Part shown: positions 1-13,996 of the stretch, piece by piece
Numbering within the stretch: the stretch's first letter is position 1
Layout: the number at the start of each line of letters is the position of its first letter
DNA from: Nocardioides sp. 1609
Lineage (GTDB): Bacteria; Actinomycetota; Actinomycetes; Propionibacteriales; Nocardioidaceae
Assembly: GCF_004522105.1 (NCBI RefSeq)
Contig: NZ_SPUJ01000003.1
Span: forward strand, 558,001-622,000
Length of the DNA stretch: 64,000 nt
Reading direction: 5' to 3'
The notes under the pieces: generated by a model
Told to the model about the DNA's origin: nothing
Seen by the model: only the letters and a program-made list of their open reading frames with translations
Database searches by the model: none
Position numbers and translations under genes: made by a program

Positions 1-1731
<1,731 letters not shown>

Positions 1732-1818
1732 GGGGGCGAGTCTTCCATGAGCGTCAACAACCCTCGGACCCCGTGTCCCCCACCGAATCGGCGGTGTGAG
1801 CCGGCCCTCCTCAGGCCC

Positions 1819-2817
1819 TCAGGACGCGTCGCCGTCGATGATCCGGGCGAACGCCGCCGCCAGCTTGGCCGGGTCGTGCCGCGGGCTGCCGTCGTCGGCG
1901 GCGACGTCGTCGACGACGAGCCGGGCGCCGGCGTCGTCGACGACCTGGCGGAGCTCGGCGAGCTGGTCGGCGGGCAGGTTGGCGGCGTCGGCGAGCACCG
2001 TGTGGACGCGCAGCGCCGGCGCGTGCTCGAAGAGGACGGCGAGGTGGTCGGCCGGCCCGAACCCGCCGGTCTCGCCCTGCTGCTCCTCGAGGTTGAGGAC
2101 GACGACCAGGCGGGCCGTCGTGGCGACCAGCGCCTCGCGGAGCGCGGCCACCCGCACGTGCGGGATCACCGACGAGAACCACGACCCCGGCCCGAGGAAG
2201 CACCAGTCCGCCTCGGCGACCTTGCTCAGCGCGACCGGGCTGACCGGCGGGTCGGGCGGCTCGAGGTCGACCGAGGTGATGACGCCCTCGGTCGTGGCGA
2301 CCTCGACCTGCCCGCGGACCGTGGTGAGGGCATCGGGGTCACCCGCGACCAGGCCGCGGACCTCGGCACGGATGTCCATCGGCGCGAGCGCCATCGGGAG
2401 CACCCGCCCCTTCGCCCCGAGCAGCCGCCCCACCCAGTCGAGGGCGTCGACGGGGTCGCCGAGCAGCTCCCACAGGCCGACGATGAGGAGGTTGCCGACG
2501 ACGTGGCCGCGCATCTCGCCCTCGCCCTGGAACCGGTGCTGGAGGACCCGCGCCCAGGTGTCGCCCCACGTGTCGCTGCCGCACAGCGCCGCGAGCGCCA
2601 TCCGCAGGTCGCCGGGCGGGACGACGTTGAACTCGCCGCGCAGCCGCCCGGAGGACCCGCCGTTGTCGGCGACGGTGACGATCGCGGTGAGGTCGTCGAC
2701 CGTCAGGTCGTCGACGAGCATCCGCAGCGCCGACAGCGTCGCGTGCAGGCCGTGGCCGCCACCGAAGGCGACCACCGCCTGGGCGCGCTCCTCGGGGTGG
2801 CCCACGGGGCGGTTCAC
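1819..2817 (-). CDS. yvcK: YvcK/CofD-like gluconeogenesis factor
   Basis: UPF0052/YvcK family protein of 332 residues with a 2-phospho-L-lactate-transferase-like Rossmann fold. Homologues bind UDP-sugars and affect cell-wall precursor supply and growth on gluconeogenic carbon. The family signature is visible as AFGGGHGLHATLSALR near residue 17 and TVADNGGSSGRLR near residue 49. The GTG start overlaps the rapZ stop codon (GTGA), indicating translational coupling. The whiA start lies about 90 bp downstream. Confidence 0.93.
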   Translation of the reverse strand: MNRPVGHPEERAQAVVAFGGGHGLHATLSALRMLVDDLTVDDLTAIVTVADNGGSSGRLRGEFNVVPPGDLRMALAALCGSDTWGDTWARVLQHRFQGEGEMRGHVVGNLLIVGLWELLGDPVDALDWVGRLLGAKGRVLPMALAPMDIRAEVRGLVAGDPDALTTVRGQVEVATTEGVITSVDLEPPDPPVSPVALSKVAEADWCFLGPGSWFSSVIPHVRVAALREALVATTARLVVVLNLEEQQGETGGFGPADHLAVLFEHAPALRVHTVLADAANLPADQLAELRQVVDDAGARLVVDDVAADDGSPRHDPAKLAAAFARIIDGDAS

Positions 2818-3716
2818 TCCCGTCCCAGGTCGCGGTGCACGGGCTTGGCCTCGAGCCCCGCGGCGACCAGGCGGCGGGTGATCTCCTCCGACATCGCGAC
2901 GCTGCGGTGCTTGCCCCCGGTGCAGCCGATGGCGACGCGCATGAACCGCTTGCCCTCGCGCAGGTAGCCCTCGGCGACGCCGGTGAGCACCGGCAGGTAG
3001 GCGTCGAGGAACTCGGCGGCCCCGGGCTGGGCCTTCACGTAGTCGGCCACGTCGGAGTCGCGGCCGGTGTGGCTGCGCAGCTCGGGCACCCAGAACGGGT
3101 TGGGCAGGAACCGCATGTCGGCGAGGTAGTCGGCGTCGACCGGGATCCCGTACTTGAACCCGAAGCTCACCACGGTCACCTTGAGGGCGGTGGTCTCGGG
3201 CGTGCCGAACGCCTCGGCAACGCGGTCGGTGAGCTGGTGCACGTTGAGCGCTGTCGTGTCGATGACGAGGTCGGCGTCGGCCCGCAGGTCGGCGAGCACC
3301 CGACGCTCCCGGGCGAGGCCGTCGAGCAGCCGGCCGGAGGCCTGGAGCGGGTGCGGACGACGGGCGGCCTCCTGGCGGCGCACCAGGACGTCGTCGGCGG
3401 CGTCGAGGAACAGCAGCGTCGTGCGGCGCCCGGTGGCGCCGCGGGCCAGCAGGCTGCGCAGCGTGCCGAAGAAGGAGCCGGACCGGACGTCGACGACCAC
3501 CGCGACGGGTTGCGTGCGCCCCTGGGTCTCGTCGACGAGCCGGACGACCTCGGGGAGCAGGCTCGGCGGCAGGTTGTCGACGACGAAGTAGCCGAGGTCC
3601 TCGAGCTCCTTCGCCGCGGTGCTGCGCCCGGCGCCGGTCATGCCGGTGACGACGACGACCTCGCCCCGGTCGTTGGTCGACGGCGCCGACGGGTCGGCCG
3701 CGGAGTCCTCGCTCAT
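2814..3716 (-). CDS. rapZ: RapZ-like nucleotide-binding protein
   Basis: RapZ/YvcJ-family P-loop ATPase of about 300 residues; in E. coli RapZ is an RNA-binding adaptor for glucosamine-6-phosphate synthase regulation. The P-loop GMTGAGRST is near residue 25, with Arg in place of the usual Walker Lys. The C-terminal domain contains [18 protein letters not shown] and [10 protein letters not shown]. The ATG overlaps the uvrC stop (ATGA), so the long in-frame extension upstream is not coding. The C-terminal four bases overlap yvcK. The target in actinobacteria is unknown; function beyond nucleotide/RNA binding is inference. Confidence 0.94.
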   Translation of the reverse strand: MSEDSAADPSAPSTNDRGEVVVVTGMTGAGRSTAAKELEDLGYFVVDNLPPSLLPEVVRLVDETQGRTQPVAVVVDVRSGSFFGTLRSLLARGATGRRTTLLFLDAADDVLVRRQEAARRPHPLQASGRLLDGLARERRVLADLRADADLVIDTTALNVHQLTDRVAEAFGTPETTALKVTVVSFGFKYGIPVDADYLADMRFLPNPFWVPELRSHTGRDSDVADYVKAQPGAAEFLDAYLPVLTGVAEGYLREGKRFMRVAIGCTGGKHRSVAMSEEITRRLVAAGLEAKPVHRDLGRE

Positions 3717-5722
3717 TCGATGACCTCTCCGGTCGCGGTGTTGACGGACATGGTGCCGGGTGCAGTCTTCCCGGTCGCCGAGGCCCGCTCCACCGCCTCC
3801 TTGATCGCGGTGGCCGTCCGCGGCCCGATGCCCGGGACCAGGGCGATCTCCGCCGCCTCGGCCTCGCGCAGCTTCTTCAGGGAGCCGAAGTGCTTGAGCA
3901 GGGTCTTGCGGCGCACCTCGCCGAGCCCCGGGACGTCGTCGAGCATGCTCTCGACCATCGTCTTGGAACGACGACCCGCGTGGTGGGTGTTGGCGAAGCG
4001 GTGGGCCTCGTCGCGGATGCGCTGGAGGAGGTAGAGCCCCTCGGAGGAGCGCGCGAGGATCACGGGGTCCTCCTCCCCCGGCAGCCACACCTCCTCGAGC
4101 CGCTTCGCCAGCCCGCAGACGGGGATGTCGTTGATGCCGAGCTCGAGCAGGGCCTGCTGTGCGGCCGCGACCTGCGGCTGGCCACCGTCGACGACCACGA
4201 GGCCGGGGGCGTAGGCGAACTTGCGGGGGCGCCCGGTCTCGGGGTCGACCAGCATCGGGCCCTGGTCGGTGGTGCGGGTCAGCGAGCGGGCCTGCTCGTC
4301 GAGCAGCCGCTTGAAGCGTCGGCTGATCACCTCGTGCATCGAGGCGACGTCGTTCTGCTTGTCGACGCCCTTGATCACGAAGCGTCGGTACTCGCCCTTG
4401 CGGGCCAGGCCGTCCTCGAACACGACCATCGACGCGACGACCTCGGTGCCCTGCAGGTGGGCGACGTCGTAGCACTCGATGCGCAGCGGCGCCTCGTCGA
4501 GGTCGAGGGCCTCGCGGATCTCCTCGAGTGCACGGTTGCGGGTGGTGAGGTCGCTGGCGCGCTTGGTCTTGTGCAGCGCCAGCGACTGTCGCGCGTTGGT
4601 GGCCACCGTCTCCTGCAGCGTCTTCTTGTCGCCACGCTGCGGCACCCGGATCTGGACCCGGCTGCCCTTGAGGTCGGACAGCAGGGCCTCGAAGGTCACG
4701 ACGTCGGTGGGCAGCTCAGGCACGAGGATCTCGCGCGGGACGGCGTCCGCGTCGCCGGCGTAGAGCTGGAGCAGGAAGTCCTCGACGAGCTCGGCGGTGT
4801 CGCCGTCGGTGACCCGGTCGGCCACCCAGCCGCGCTGGCCGCGGATCCGGCCGCCGCGCACGTAGAAGATCTGGACGGCGACCTCGAGCGGGTCCTCCGC
4901 GAGCGCGATGACGTCGGCGTCGGCGCCGTCGCCGAGGACGACGGCCTGCTTCTCCAGCGCACGCTGCATCGCCCCGAGGTCGTCGCGCAGCCGCGCGGCC
5001 CGCTCGAAGTCCATCGCGTCGGAGGCGGCGTACATCTCCTTCTCGATGCGGCGGGTGAACGGGCGGGTCTGCCCGGCCATGAAGTCGCAGAAGTCGTCGA
5101 CGATCTCGCGGTGCTCCTCCGCGCTGACCTCGCCCACGCACGGGGCGGAGCACTTGCCGATGTAGCCCAGGAGGCACGGACGGCCGATCTGCGCCGAGCG
5201 CTTGAAGACGCCGTTGCTGCACGAGCGCATCGGGAAGACGCGCAGCAGGATGTCGACGGTCTCGCGGATCGCCCAGGCGTGGCTGTAGGGGCCGAAGTAG
5301 CGGGTGCCCTTGCGCTTGGCGCCGCGCCCGACCATCACCCGGGGGAACTCGTCGCCGACCGTGACCGCGAGCCAGGGGTAGGACTTGTCGTCGCGGTACT
5401 TGACGTTGAAGCGCGGGTCGAACTCCTTGATCCAGGAGTACTCCAGCTGCAGCGCCTCGACCTCGGTGTTGACGACGGTCCACTCCACGCTGGCCGCGGT
5501 GGTGACCATCGAGGCGGTGCGCTGGTGCAGGTTGGCGATGTCCTGGAAGTACGACGAGAGCCGGGAGCGCAGGTTCTTCGCCTTGCCGACGTAGACGACC
5601 CGGCCCTTCGCGTCGCGGAACCGGTAGACCCCCGGCTGGGTCGGGATCGACCCCGGCTCGGGCCGGTAGGACTGGGGCCCGCCGGTCGGTCTGGCGGTGC
5701 GGGGTGGACGGGAGGGGGACAC
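3713..5722 (-). CDS. uvrC: UvrABC excinuclease subunit C
   Basis: Nuclease subunit of nucleotide excision repair, 669 residues. It makes the 3' and 5' incisions once UvrB is loaded at a lesion. The N-terminal GIY-YIG domain ([22 protein letters not shown], about 28-60) is followed by a UVR segment. Next comes the RNase-H-like endonuclease domain ([20 protein letters not shown]), then C-terminal helix-hairpin-helix motifs ([28 protein letters not shown]). The GTG start lies 6 nt after TAGGGT (5729-5734), a -10 placement that implies a leaderless mRNA. It heads the uvrC-rapZ-yvcK-whiA run. No SOS box is visible here, unlike at uvrA. Confidence 0.97.
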   Translation of the reverse strand: MSPSRPPRTARPTGGPQSYRPEPGSIPTQPGVYRFRDAKGRVVYVGKAKNLRSRLSSYFQDIANLHQRTASMVTTAASVEWTVVNTEVEALQLEYSWIKEFDPRFNVKYRDDKSYPWLAVTVGDEFPRVMVGRGAKRKGTRYFGPYSHAWAIRETVDILLRVFPMRSCSNGVFKRSAQIGRPCLLGYIGKCSAPCVGEVSAEEHREIVDDFCDFMAGQTRPFTRRIEKEMYAASDAMDFERAARLRDDLGAMQRALEKQAVVLGDGADADVIALAEDPLEVAVQIFYVRGGRIRGQRGWVADRVTDGDTAELVEDFLLQLYAGDADAVPREILVPELPTDVVTFEALLSDLKGSRVQIRVPQRGDKKTLQETVATNARQSLALHKTKRASDLTTRNRALEEIREALDLDEAPLRIECYDVAHLQGTEVVASMVVFEDGLARKGEYRRFVIKGVDKQNDVASMHEVISRRFKRLLDEQARSLTRTTDQGPMLVDPETGRPRKFAYAPGLVVVDGGQPQVAAAQQALLELGINDIPVCGLAKRLEEVWLPGEEDPVILARSSEGLYLLQRIRDEAHRFANTHHAGRRSKTMVESMLDDVPGLGEVRRKTLLKHFGSLKKLREAEAAEIALVPGIGPRTATAIKEAVERASATGKTAPGTMSVNTATGEVIE

Positions 5723-5728
5723 GGCTCA

Positions 5729-5734
5729 ACCCTA
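5729..5734 (-). promoter_or_regulatory. Probable -10 hexamer TAGGGT, leaderless uvrC
   Basis: TAGGGT sits 6 nt before the uvrC GTG, placing the transcription start at or next to the start codon. No ribosome site is present. Confidence 0.55.
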
Positions 5735-5786
5735 CGGACGGCCACGGACACCGGCGCGCCAGGTTTCCTGTCTAAGTCCTGCCACT

Positions 5787-5792
5787 TACTAT
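5787..5792 (+). promoter_or_regulatory. Probable -10 hexamer TACTAT, leaderless TPR gene
   Basis: TACTAT lies 6 nt before ATG 5799 in a locally AT-richer patch (TAAGTCC..TTACTATGG). Transcription would begin at the start codon. Confidence 0.55.
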
Positions 5793-5798
5793 GGTTTC

Positions 5799-7091
5799 AT
5801 GGTTTCCCGTGACCGATACGGCCTGGCCGTGACCACCGCGCCCGCGGCCGCCGCCGAGTACGACCGGGGGCTGGGCGGGGTGCTCAGCCTCCGCACCGGC
5901 GCCGCCGAGGCCTTCGCCTCCTCGGTCGTCCTGGACCCGACGTTCGCGCTCGGGCACGCGGCGCTCGCGCTCGTCGGCCACGACCTGTGCATCCAGGTCG
6001 ACATCGCCGCCCGGATGCGCGACGCCGAGCGCTGGGCGCACCGCGGCACGCCGCGCGAGCAGAGCCACGTCGCCGCCGTCCTGGCGCACCTGCGCGGGGA
6101 CGGTCGTCCGATCGTCCGGCACCTCGAGCAGTACCCCGTCGACGCGCTGCTGCTCTCGGCCGCCGTCCCGACGATCGCGTTCGCCGGCGTGACCGAGGTC
6201 CCCGAGCAGGCCTGGTCGATCGTCGAGGCCGCCGCTCCGGCCTACGGCGACGACTGGTGGTACGCCGGGCTGCTCGCCTTCGTCCGCCAGGAGCAGGGTC
6301 GCTTCGACGAGGCCTACGACCTGTCCTGCACGAGCCTGGCCGCGCAGCCCGACGCCGGCCACTCCGCCCACGCCCGGGCCCACGTGCACTACGAGACCGG
6401 GGACCACCACGCCGGGCTGGCCTGGATGGACGCCTGGGTCACCGGTGCCGGCGCCCGGATCGAGAGCCTGACCCACTTCTCCTGGCACGCGGCCCTGCAC
6501 GAGATGTCGCTCGGCGACCTCGACGCCGTGCGCCGCCGCTACGAGTCCCAGCTGCGACCGGAGCACGCCACCGGCTGCCGCTCGCTCGTCGACACCGGCT
6601 CCCTGCTGGTGCGGTGGGCCCTGTCCCCCGGCGCGGAGGCCGTGCCCGGGCTCGAGGGCGTCGCGACCTCGGTGGGCCCCGACGTCCTGGTGCGCCCGGC
6701 GACGCCGTTCCTCGGCATGCACGCGGCCGTCGCCCTCCTCGCCCTCGGAGACGGCGCCGGCCTGGCGTCGCTGGCCGGGTGGACGGCGTCCCACGCGCAC
6801 CCGACGCACCGCGAGGTCGTCGCGCCCCTGGCCCGCGCGCTGGCGCTCCTCCACGCCGGGCAGCACTCGGCCGGCGCCACCGCCCTCGCCGCCCTCGAGG
6901 GGTCGATCTGGCGGGTCGGCGGGTCGGACGCCCAGCGCGAGCTCGTCGAGGAGGTCCGGATCGCGGCGCTGCTCCGCTCCGGCCGCTGGGACGAGGCCCG
7001 GCTGCTGCTCGACCGGCGGCTCGACCGGCGACCGTCGGCGCGCGACGTCGCCTGGCGGACGACGTGCTGTGCGGGGTCCGCCGACGCGTGA
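5799..7091 (+). CDS. Tetratricopeptide-repeat protein, TTC38-like
   Basis: Predicted soluble protein of 430 residues, without signal peptide or membrane segment. It is built from helical hairpins rich in Ala, Leu and Arg that resemble the tetratricopeptide family related to eukaryotic TTC38. Recognisable stretches include the helix pair around WWYAGLLAFVRQEQGRFDEA and the later EMSLGDLDAVRRRYE. The ATG at 5799 is chosen because a TACTAT hexamer sits 6 nt upstream and the longer frame runs into the divergent uvrC gene. It stands alone between divergent uvrC and the convergent Rieske genes. Such scaffolds bind partner proteins; I cannot name a substrate or pathway. Confidence 0.8.
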   Translation: MVSRDRYGLAVTTAPAAAAEYDRGLGGVLSLRTGAAEAFASSVVLDPTFALGHAALALVGHDLCIQVDIAARMRDAERWAHRGTPREQSHVAAVLAHLRGDGRPIVRHLEQYPVDALLLSAAVPTIAFAGVTEVPEQAWSIVEAAAPAYGDDWWYAGLLAFVRQEQGRFDEAYDLSCTSLAAQPDAGHSAHARAHVHYETGDHHAGLAWMDAWVTGAGARIESLTHFSWHAALHEMSLGDLDAVRRRYESQLRPEHATGCRSLVDTGSLLVRWALSPGAEAVPGLEGVATSVGPDVLVRPATPFLGMHAAVALLALGDGAGLASLAGWTASHAHPTHREVVAPLARALALLHAGQHSAGATALAALEGSIWRVGGSDAQRELVEEVRIAALLRSGRWDEARLLLDRRLDRRPSARDVAWRTTCCAGSADA

Positions 7092-7094
7092 ACG

Positions 7095-7517
7095 TCAGAC
7101 GGCGACGAGCTGGTCGCCGTCGACCTCGACCTCGACCTCGGCCAGGGGCTGCGTGGCGGGGCCCGACGAGGGTGAGCCGTCGGCGATCGAGAAGACGCTG
7201 CCGTGCAGCGGGCAGGTGATGCCGGCCTCGCTCACGCCGTCGAGCGCCGAGCCCTGGTGGGTGCAGACGGCGGTGAACGCCTTGAACGTGCCCTCCGTGG
7301 GCTGGGTGATGACGAGCTTCTGGTCGGTGAGGATGATCCCGCCGCCGACCGGCACCTCGGACGTCGCCGCGAGCGAGGCACCCGTCTCGGGCGCGGACGA
7401 CCCCGACCCGCTGCCGCCCTCGTCGTCGCCCCCGCCGCACGCGGCGAGGGCCGCGGCCACGCCCAGGGCACCGAGACCCTGGAAGACGATGCGACGGGAG
7501 GCGAGCGGGGCGCTCAC
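7095..7517 (-). CDS. Rieske [2Fe-2S] lipoprotein, second of a tandem pair
   Basis: Exported Rieske protein of 140 residues. The N-terminus has twin arginines and a hydrophobic run ending in a lipobox (SRRIVFQGLGALGVAAALAAC), so Tat export and membrane anchoring of a folded iron-sulfur protein are likely. The cluster ligands are in CTHQG and CPLHGSVF, spaced as in Rieske domains. The first box lacks the second Cys of CTHxGC found in its neighbour. The GTG overlaps the upstream paralogue's stop (GTGA). It probably acts as an electron carrier at the outer face of the membrane; the partner enzyme is not visible nearby. Confidence 0.88.
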   Translation of the reverse strand: MSAPLASRRIVFQGLGALGVAAALAACGGGDDEGGSGSGSSAPETGASLAATSEVPVGGGIILTDQKLVITQPTEGTFKAFTAVCTHQGSALDGVSEAGITCPLHGSVFSIADGSPSSGPATQPLAEVEVEVDGDQLVAV

Positions 7518-8017
7518 GACAGCACCACCTGGTCGCCGTCGACGGTGAAGTCGACGGCGGGCAGCGGGGCGGACGCGGGGCCACCGAGCACGTCGCCGGT
7601 CGAGAGGTCGAAGGTGCTGCCGTGACAGGTGCACGAGATCACGTCGGTGACCTCGGTGACCGGGCAGCCCTGGTGGGTGCAGATGCTGCTGAAGACCTTG
7701 ATGTCACCCTCGGACGGCTGGGTGACGACGATCTTGCTGCCGGCGATGATCACCCCGCCCCCGACCGGCACGTCGGCGGTGCCGACCACGCCCGCGGCCG
7801 CCTCGGACGGCGACGTCGACGGGTCGGCGGGCTCGGTCTGGTCGGTCGGTGCCGCCGCGCTGGTCGACGACGGGCTCGAGGACGGCGTGTCGGAGGCTCC
7901 CTCGGTGGACGAGGAGCCGCCGCCGTCGTCACCGCACGCGGACAGGACGGGCAGGGCGAGGCCGACGGAGGTGGCGCCCGCGAGGGCGCGACGACGGGTG
8001 AAGGCGGGGTTGCTCAC
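7514..8017 (-). CDS. Rieske [2Fe-2S] Tat lipoprotein, first of a tandem pair
   Basis: Rieske protein of 167 residues with a clear Tat/lipoprotein signal (RRRALAGATSVGLALPVLSAC). A Ser/Thr/Pro-rich linker spans about 30-75, and the Rieske fold carries ligands CTHQGC and CTCHGSTF. The extra Cys in CTHQGC and its partner in CTCHG form the conserved disulfide of classical Rieske proteins, which the downstream paralogue lacks. A strong GAGGAGG site precedes the GTG start. Between here and uvrA lies an AT-richer spot with a small inverted repeat (GTTG-AAGA-CAAC at 8051-8062) that may be an operator. The redox partner is unknown. Confidence 0.9.
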   Translation of the reverse strand: MSNPAFTRRRALAGATSVGLALPVLSACGDDGGGSSSTEGASDTPSSSPSSTSAAAPTDQTEPADPSTSPSEAAAGVVGTADVPVGGGVIIAGSKIVVTQPSEGDIKVFSSICTHQGCPVTEVTDVISCTCHGSTFDLSTGDVLGGPASAPLPAVDFTVDGDQVVLS

Positions 8018-8100
8018 GAGGGAGCCTCCTCAAGCAGGGAACGTCCGGTAGTTGAAGACAACACTAACCATCGGGCTGAGAGGAGCATGAGAGCGAGGGA

Positions 8101-11127
<3,027 letters not shown>

Positions 11128-11165
11128 TGGGGTCCCTGGGTCGAAGGCTTGGGGGGTCGAGAGAT

Positions 11166-11181
11166 TCGAACAAGTGTTCGT
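11166..11181 (-). promoter_or_regulatory. LexA (SOS) box upstream of uvrA
   Basis: TCGAAC-AAGT-GTTCGT matches the actinobacterial SOS consensus TCGAAC-N4-GTTCGA at 11 of 12 positions. It lies 39 bp before the uvrA start. LexA repression released by DNA damage is the expected control. Confidence 0.85.
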
Positions 11182-11298
11182 CATCGGTGGTCGATCGGGC
11201 AAGTCACCGCGCCGACCGGGCAAGCCTAGGCGGCGGCACCGACAGTCCCTCCCCTCGACGGGGTGACCGTGCGGCTGATGTGGCGCAGGATGGGTCCT

Positions 11299-11970
11299 GT
11301 GACCCACGACGTGCTCGACGTCTCGACCCAACGGCTGGTCCGGACCATCGATTCCCTCGCCGACGAGGCCTACCCGGCGCCGTCGCTCCTCCCCGGCTGG
11401 ACCCGCGCGCACGTGGTCGCCCACCTCGCCCTGAACGCCGAGGGCCTCGCCGGGGCGCTCCGCGGGGTGGTCGAGGGGCGCCCCGTCCCGATGTACGCGT
11501 CGGCCGAGCTCCGCGACGCCGACATCGAGACGCTCGCCGCGGCGTCGCCGTCCGAGCTGCGCGACCGGCTCCTCGGCAGCACGACGGTCCTGGGCGAGGC
11601 GCTCCGCCACCTCCCCGCCGACTCCTTCGAGACCGAGATCGAGCGCACGCCGCACGGGCGGGGCTTCGCCGCCGGCGACGTGATGTCGATGCGGTTGCGC
11701 GAGGTCGAGATCCACCACGTCGACCTCGACGCCGGCTACACGCGCGCCGACTGGTCCGCGGCCTTCGCCGAGGTGCTGGTCTCCCAGCTCGCGGGCCGCG
11801 CGCCCGCGACCCTGGTCGCCACGGACCTCGGCCACACCTGGCAGGCTGACGACGACGCGACGCCCCGGGTGTCCGGCACGGCCGCCGACCTCGGCTGGTG
11901 GCTCACCGGGCGCGGCGACGGCGACGGACTGACCACGGACGGCGAGCTGCCGAGGATCGGAGCATGGTGA
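11299..11970 (+). CDS. Maleylpyruvate isomerase-family mycothiol-dependent enzyme
   Basis: DinB/MDMPI-fold protein of about 223 residues. The metal-binding helix carries [20 protein letters not shown] (His in [11 protein letters not shown]), and a later His pair lies in [13 protein letters not shown], both typical of the mycothiol maleylpyruvate isomerase N-domain. Family members open aromatic-ring products or use mycothiol as cofactor, but most are uncharacterised. GTG 11299 is preferred: CAGGAT ends 7 nt before it and there is no good ribosome site for ATG 11290 or GTG 11263. The stop overlaps the next gene, suggesting co-translation with a metallo-hydrolase. The substrate is not known. Confidence 0.85.
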   Translation: MTHDVLDVSTQRLVRTIDSLADEAYPAPSLLPGWTRAHVVAHLALNAEGLAGALRGVVEGRPVPMYASAELRDADIETLAAASPSELRDRLLGSTTVLGEALRHLPADSFETEIERTPHGRGFAAGDVMSMRLREVEIHHVDLDAGYTRADWSAAFAEVLVSQLAGRAPATLVATDLGHTWQADDDATPRVSGTAADLGWWLTGRGDGDGLTTDGELPRIGAW

Positions 11971-12665
11971 CGATGGACGACCAGGCGGACGGCTACACCG
12001 GCGAGGTGACGGTCGGCGGCGACGCCGACGTCCGCGAGCTCGCCCACCTCACCATCACCAAGGTGGCGGTCGACGAGGAGATGAGCAACAACTGCTACCT
12101 GCTCCGCTGCCGGGCGACGGGCGAGCAGGTGCTCGTCGACGCGGCCGACTCCGCCGCGACGCTGCTCCCCCTGATCGGCGACGCGGGCCTGACCACCGTT
12201 GTGACGACGCACCAGCACTGGGACCACCACCGCGCGCTGGCCGCGGTCGTCGAGGCGACCGGGGCCGAGGTCGTCGCCGGCGTCCCCGACGCCGCCGCGA
12301 TCACCGAGCAGACCGGCGTCCCCGTGACCCGACCCGTCGAGCAGGGCGACACCGTCACCGTCGGCGCGTGCACGCTGTCGGTGATCGCGATCGCCGGCCA
12401 CACCCCCGGGTCGGTCGCCCTCGTCTACGACGACACCGCCGACGGCGGGCAGCACCACCTCTTCACCGGCGACACGCTGTTCCCCGGCGGGGTGGGTGGC
12501 ACGTTCGGCGACGCCGCGGCGTTCCAGCAGCTGATCGGCGACGTCGAGACGAAGGTCTTCGGCACGCTCCCCGACGCGACCTGGTTCTACCCCGGCCACG
12601 GCTCCGACTCCACGCTCGGCGCCGAGCGTCCTTCGCTGCCGGAGTGGCGCCAGCGCGGCTACTGA
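11964..12665 (+). CDS. MBL-fold metallo-hydrolase (glyoxalase II-like)
   Basis: Binuclear-metal hydrolase of 233 residues. Metal ligands are seen in THQHWDHH near residue 75, [18 protein letters not shown] and YPGHGSDS. The arrangement is that of the glyoxalase II/hydroxyacylglutathione-hydrolase branch of the superfamily. The ATG overlaps the TGG-TGA end of the preceding mycothiol-type enzyme, so the two are translationally coupled. A thioester hydrolase for a mycothiol adduct is a reasonable inference, not shown. A GTG or ATG 3-9 nt downstream could also start it. Confidence 0.9.
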   Translation: MVTMDDQADGYTGEVTVGGDADVRELAHLTITKVAVDEEMSNNCYLLRCRATGEQVLVDAADSAATLLPLIGDAGLTTVVTTHQHWDHHRALAAVVEATGAEVVAGVPDAAAITEQTGVPVTRPVEQGDTVTVGACTLSVIAIAGHTPGSVALVYDDTADGGQHHLFTGDTLFPGGVGGTFGDAAAFQQLIGDVETKVFGTLPDATWFYPGHGSDSTLGAERPSLPEWRQRGY

Positions 12666-12668
12666 CCC

Positions 12669-13322
12669 TCAGCCGTCGTAGGCGACCTCGGTCCGCCACG
12701 CGTCGGCCGGCTGGTCGAGCGCGGCGCGGATCGCGGCGGCCACCCGGTCGGGCGTGAACGCGCCCTCGCGGGACAGCGTGCCCCGCACCGTCACCGACAC
12801 GGCGCGGATGCCGTCGGCGCGCAGGGTCGCGTCGATGCTGTGGACGAGGTTGCGCACGCCGGCCTTCTGCACGCCGAGGGACGCCGCGCGGTGCCACGGC
12901 TCGTCGGCGGCCATGCTCCCGGTGACGGTGATGCGGCTGCCGTCGTGGAGGTGGGGACGCGCCGCCCGGACGACGGTGAGCAGGGCGCCGACGCCGAGGG
13001 CGACGTCCTGGAGCAGCTCGGCCGGGGTGAGCTCGAGCGGGTCCTTCTCGCGGAACGCACTCGGGTTGAAGTGCAGGACGTCGACCGGGCCGAGCGCCTC
13101 GGCGAGCCCCGTGACGGCGGCGTGGGTCGCGTCGACGTCGGTCAGGTCGGCCAGCCGGCTCTCGACCCGGGCGCCGGCGTCGGCGAGCTGCCCGGCGAGC
13201 TCGCGGACGGCGTCCTCGTCGGCGCCGACGAGTCCCACCGGGTGACCCTCACGGGCCAGCAGCCGGGCCAACGAGCCGCTGACGCCGGGGCCGGCCCCAG
13301 CGATGATCACGCTTCCGCTCAT
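12669..13322 (-). CDS. Short-chain dehydrogenase/reductase-like protein lacking the catalytic Tyr
   Basis: SDR-fold protein of 217 residues. The N-terminal beta-alpha-beta is GAGPGVSGSLARLLAREG, a variant of TGxxxGxG, followed by a downstream Asp (DLTDVDA). The usual Ser is present in TVTGSMA. At the YxxxK position the protein reads LGVQK, so Tyr is replaced by Leu while Lys is kept. This predicts loss of ordinary SDR redox catalysis, or a binding/regulatory role. It converges with the metallo-hydrolase gene, separated by 3 bp. The substrate is unknown. Confidence 0.85.
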   Translation of the reverse strand: MSGSVIIAGAGPGVSGSLARLLAREGHPVGLVGADEDAVRELAGQLADAGARVESRLADLTDVDATHAAVTGLAEALGPVDVLHFNPSAFREKDPLELTPAELLQDVALGVGALLTVVRAARPHLHDGSRITVTGSMAADEPWHRAASLGVQKAGVRNLVHSIDATLRADGIRAVSVTVRGTLSREGAFTPDRVAAAIRAALDQPADAWRTEVAYDG

Positions 13323-13951
13323 GGGCCCAGCGTGCGTCTCCAGCAGGTCCGTGGCAACCTCCGGGACCGTGGCCGCGACCGCGGGTCGGCGTCGTCCCGA
13401 CCGCCGTGGTGACCGCCGCCGCGGCTGGGACCAACCTCTCCTGCACGTGTGGTCGGCCTTTGTGCGACGAGCCGCAGCCTCGTCGAGCGCCCAGCAGCAG
13501 CCAGCGGAGCGGTGTCGGGGGCTGGCGGCGGCGCGGACGCCTCCGTCCGCGCGTGAGCCGACCCCGAGACCTTCGACGCGATCCCCCGGTCGCCGCGATC
13601 ACCGATCACCGCGGTTCGCTGACCCGACACCGGGTCCACGTCCCGGACGACCAGGTCGCCTCCGCGCCGTGCCAGCGGACGCCTACCTCCTCGCCGTGCG
13701 TCCAGACCGGCGCCGCCGACATCGGCGCGTCGTCGACCTCGCGAACGCGGTCCGGGGACGAGCTGCACCCACGCCGATCGAGGTTGAGCACCCTGTGGCC
13801 GTCCGGGAACCAGCGGGGACGGCGCCGTCGTTGCTGCGGGCGTCGCGGGCCAGACGCCTGCCTCTCCGGGTGACCCGCCCGGGCGGTGGTCTGCCAGCAG
13901 CGGAGCAGTCGGGCGGACTTCCGGAGGCTGCAACATCCATCCACAGATTGA
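13323..13951. other. Gene-free stretch, no convincing coding sequence
   Basis: About 630 bp between the SDR start and the HNH promoter. Several frames stay open on both strands, as expected at this GC content, but none has family motifs, a good start or consistent third-position bias. No hairpin array, tRNA or insertion-sequence end was recognised. It may hold a decayed gene or the 5' region of the SDR transcript. Confidence 0.5.
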
Positions 13952-13967
13952 TCGAACACACTGTCGA
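13952..13967 (+). promoter_or_regulatory. SOS-like box at the HNH gene promoter
   Basis: TCGAAC-ACAC-TGTCGA has a perfect left LexA half-site and a right half matching 4 of 6. It covers the -35 position of the promoter with -10 TAGAAT at 13985. In M. tuberculosis several 13E12-repeat genes are LexA-controlled, which supports this reading. Confidence 0.55.
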
Positions 13968-13984
13968 ATCGTGAACGAGCGGCG

Positions 13985-13990
13985 TAGAAT
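13985..13990 (+). promoter_or_regulatory. -10 hexamer TAGAAT, leaderless HNH gene
   Basis: TAGAAT is 6 nt before ATG 13997 and 17 bp after the hexamer TGTCGA in the SOS-like box. Start of transcription and of translation would coincide. Confidence 0.65.
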
Positions 13991-13996
13991 CATGGC

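Noticed and set aside
11128..11835. N-terminal extension of uvrA
   Set aside because: It covers the SOS box and the opposite-strand MDMPI gene; UvrA homology starts at 11127.
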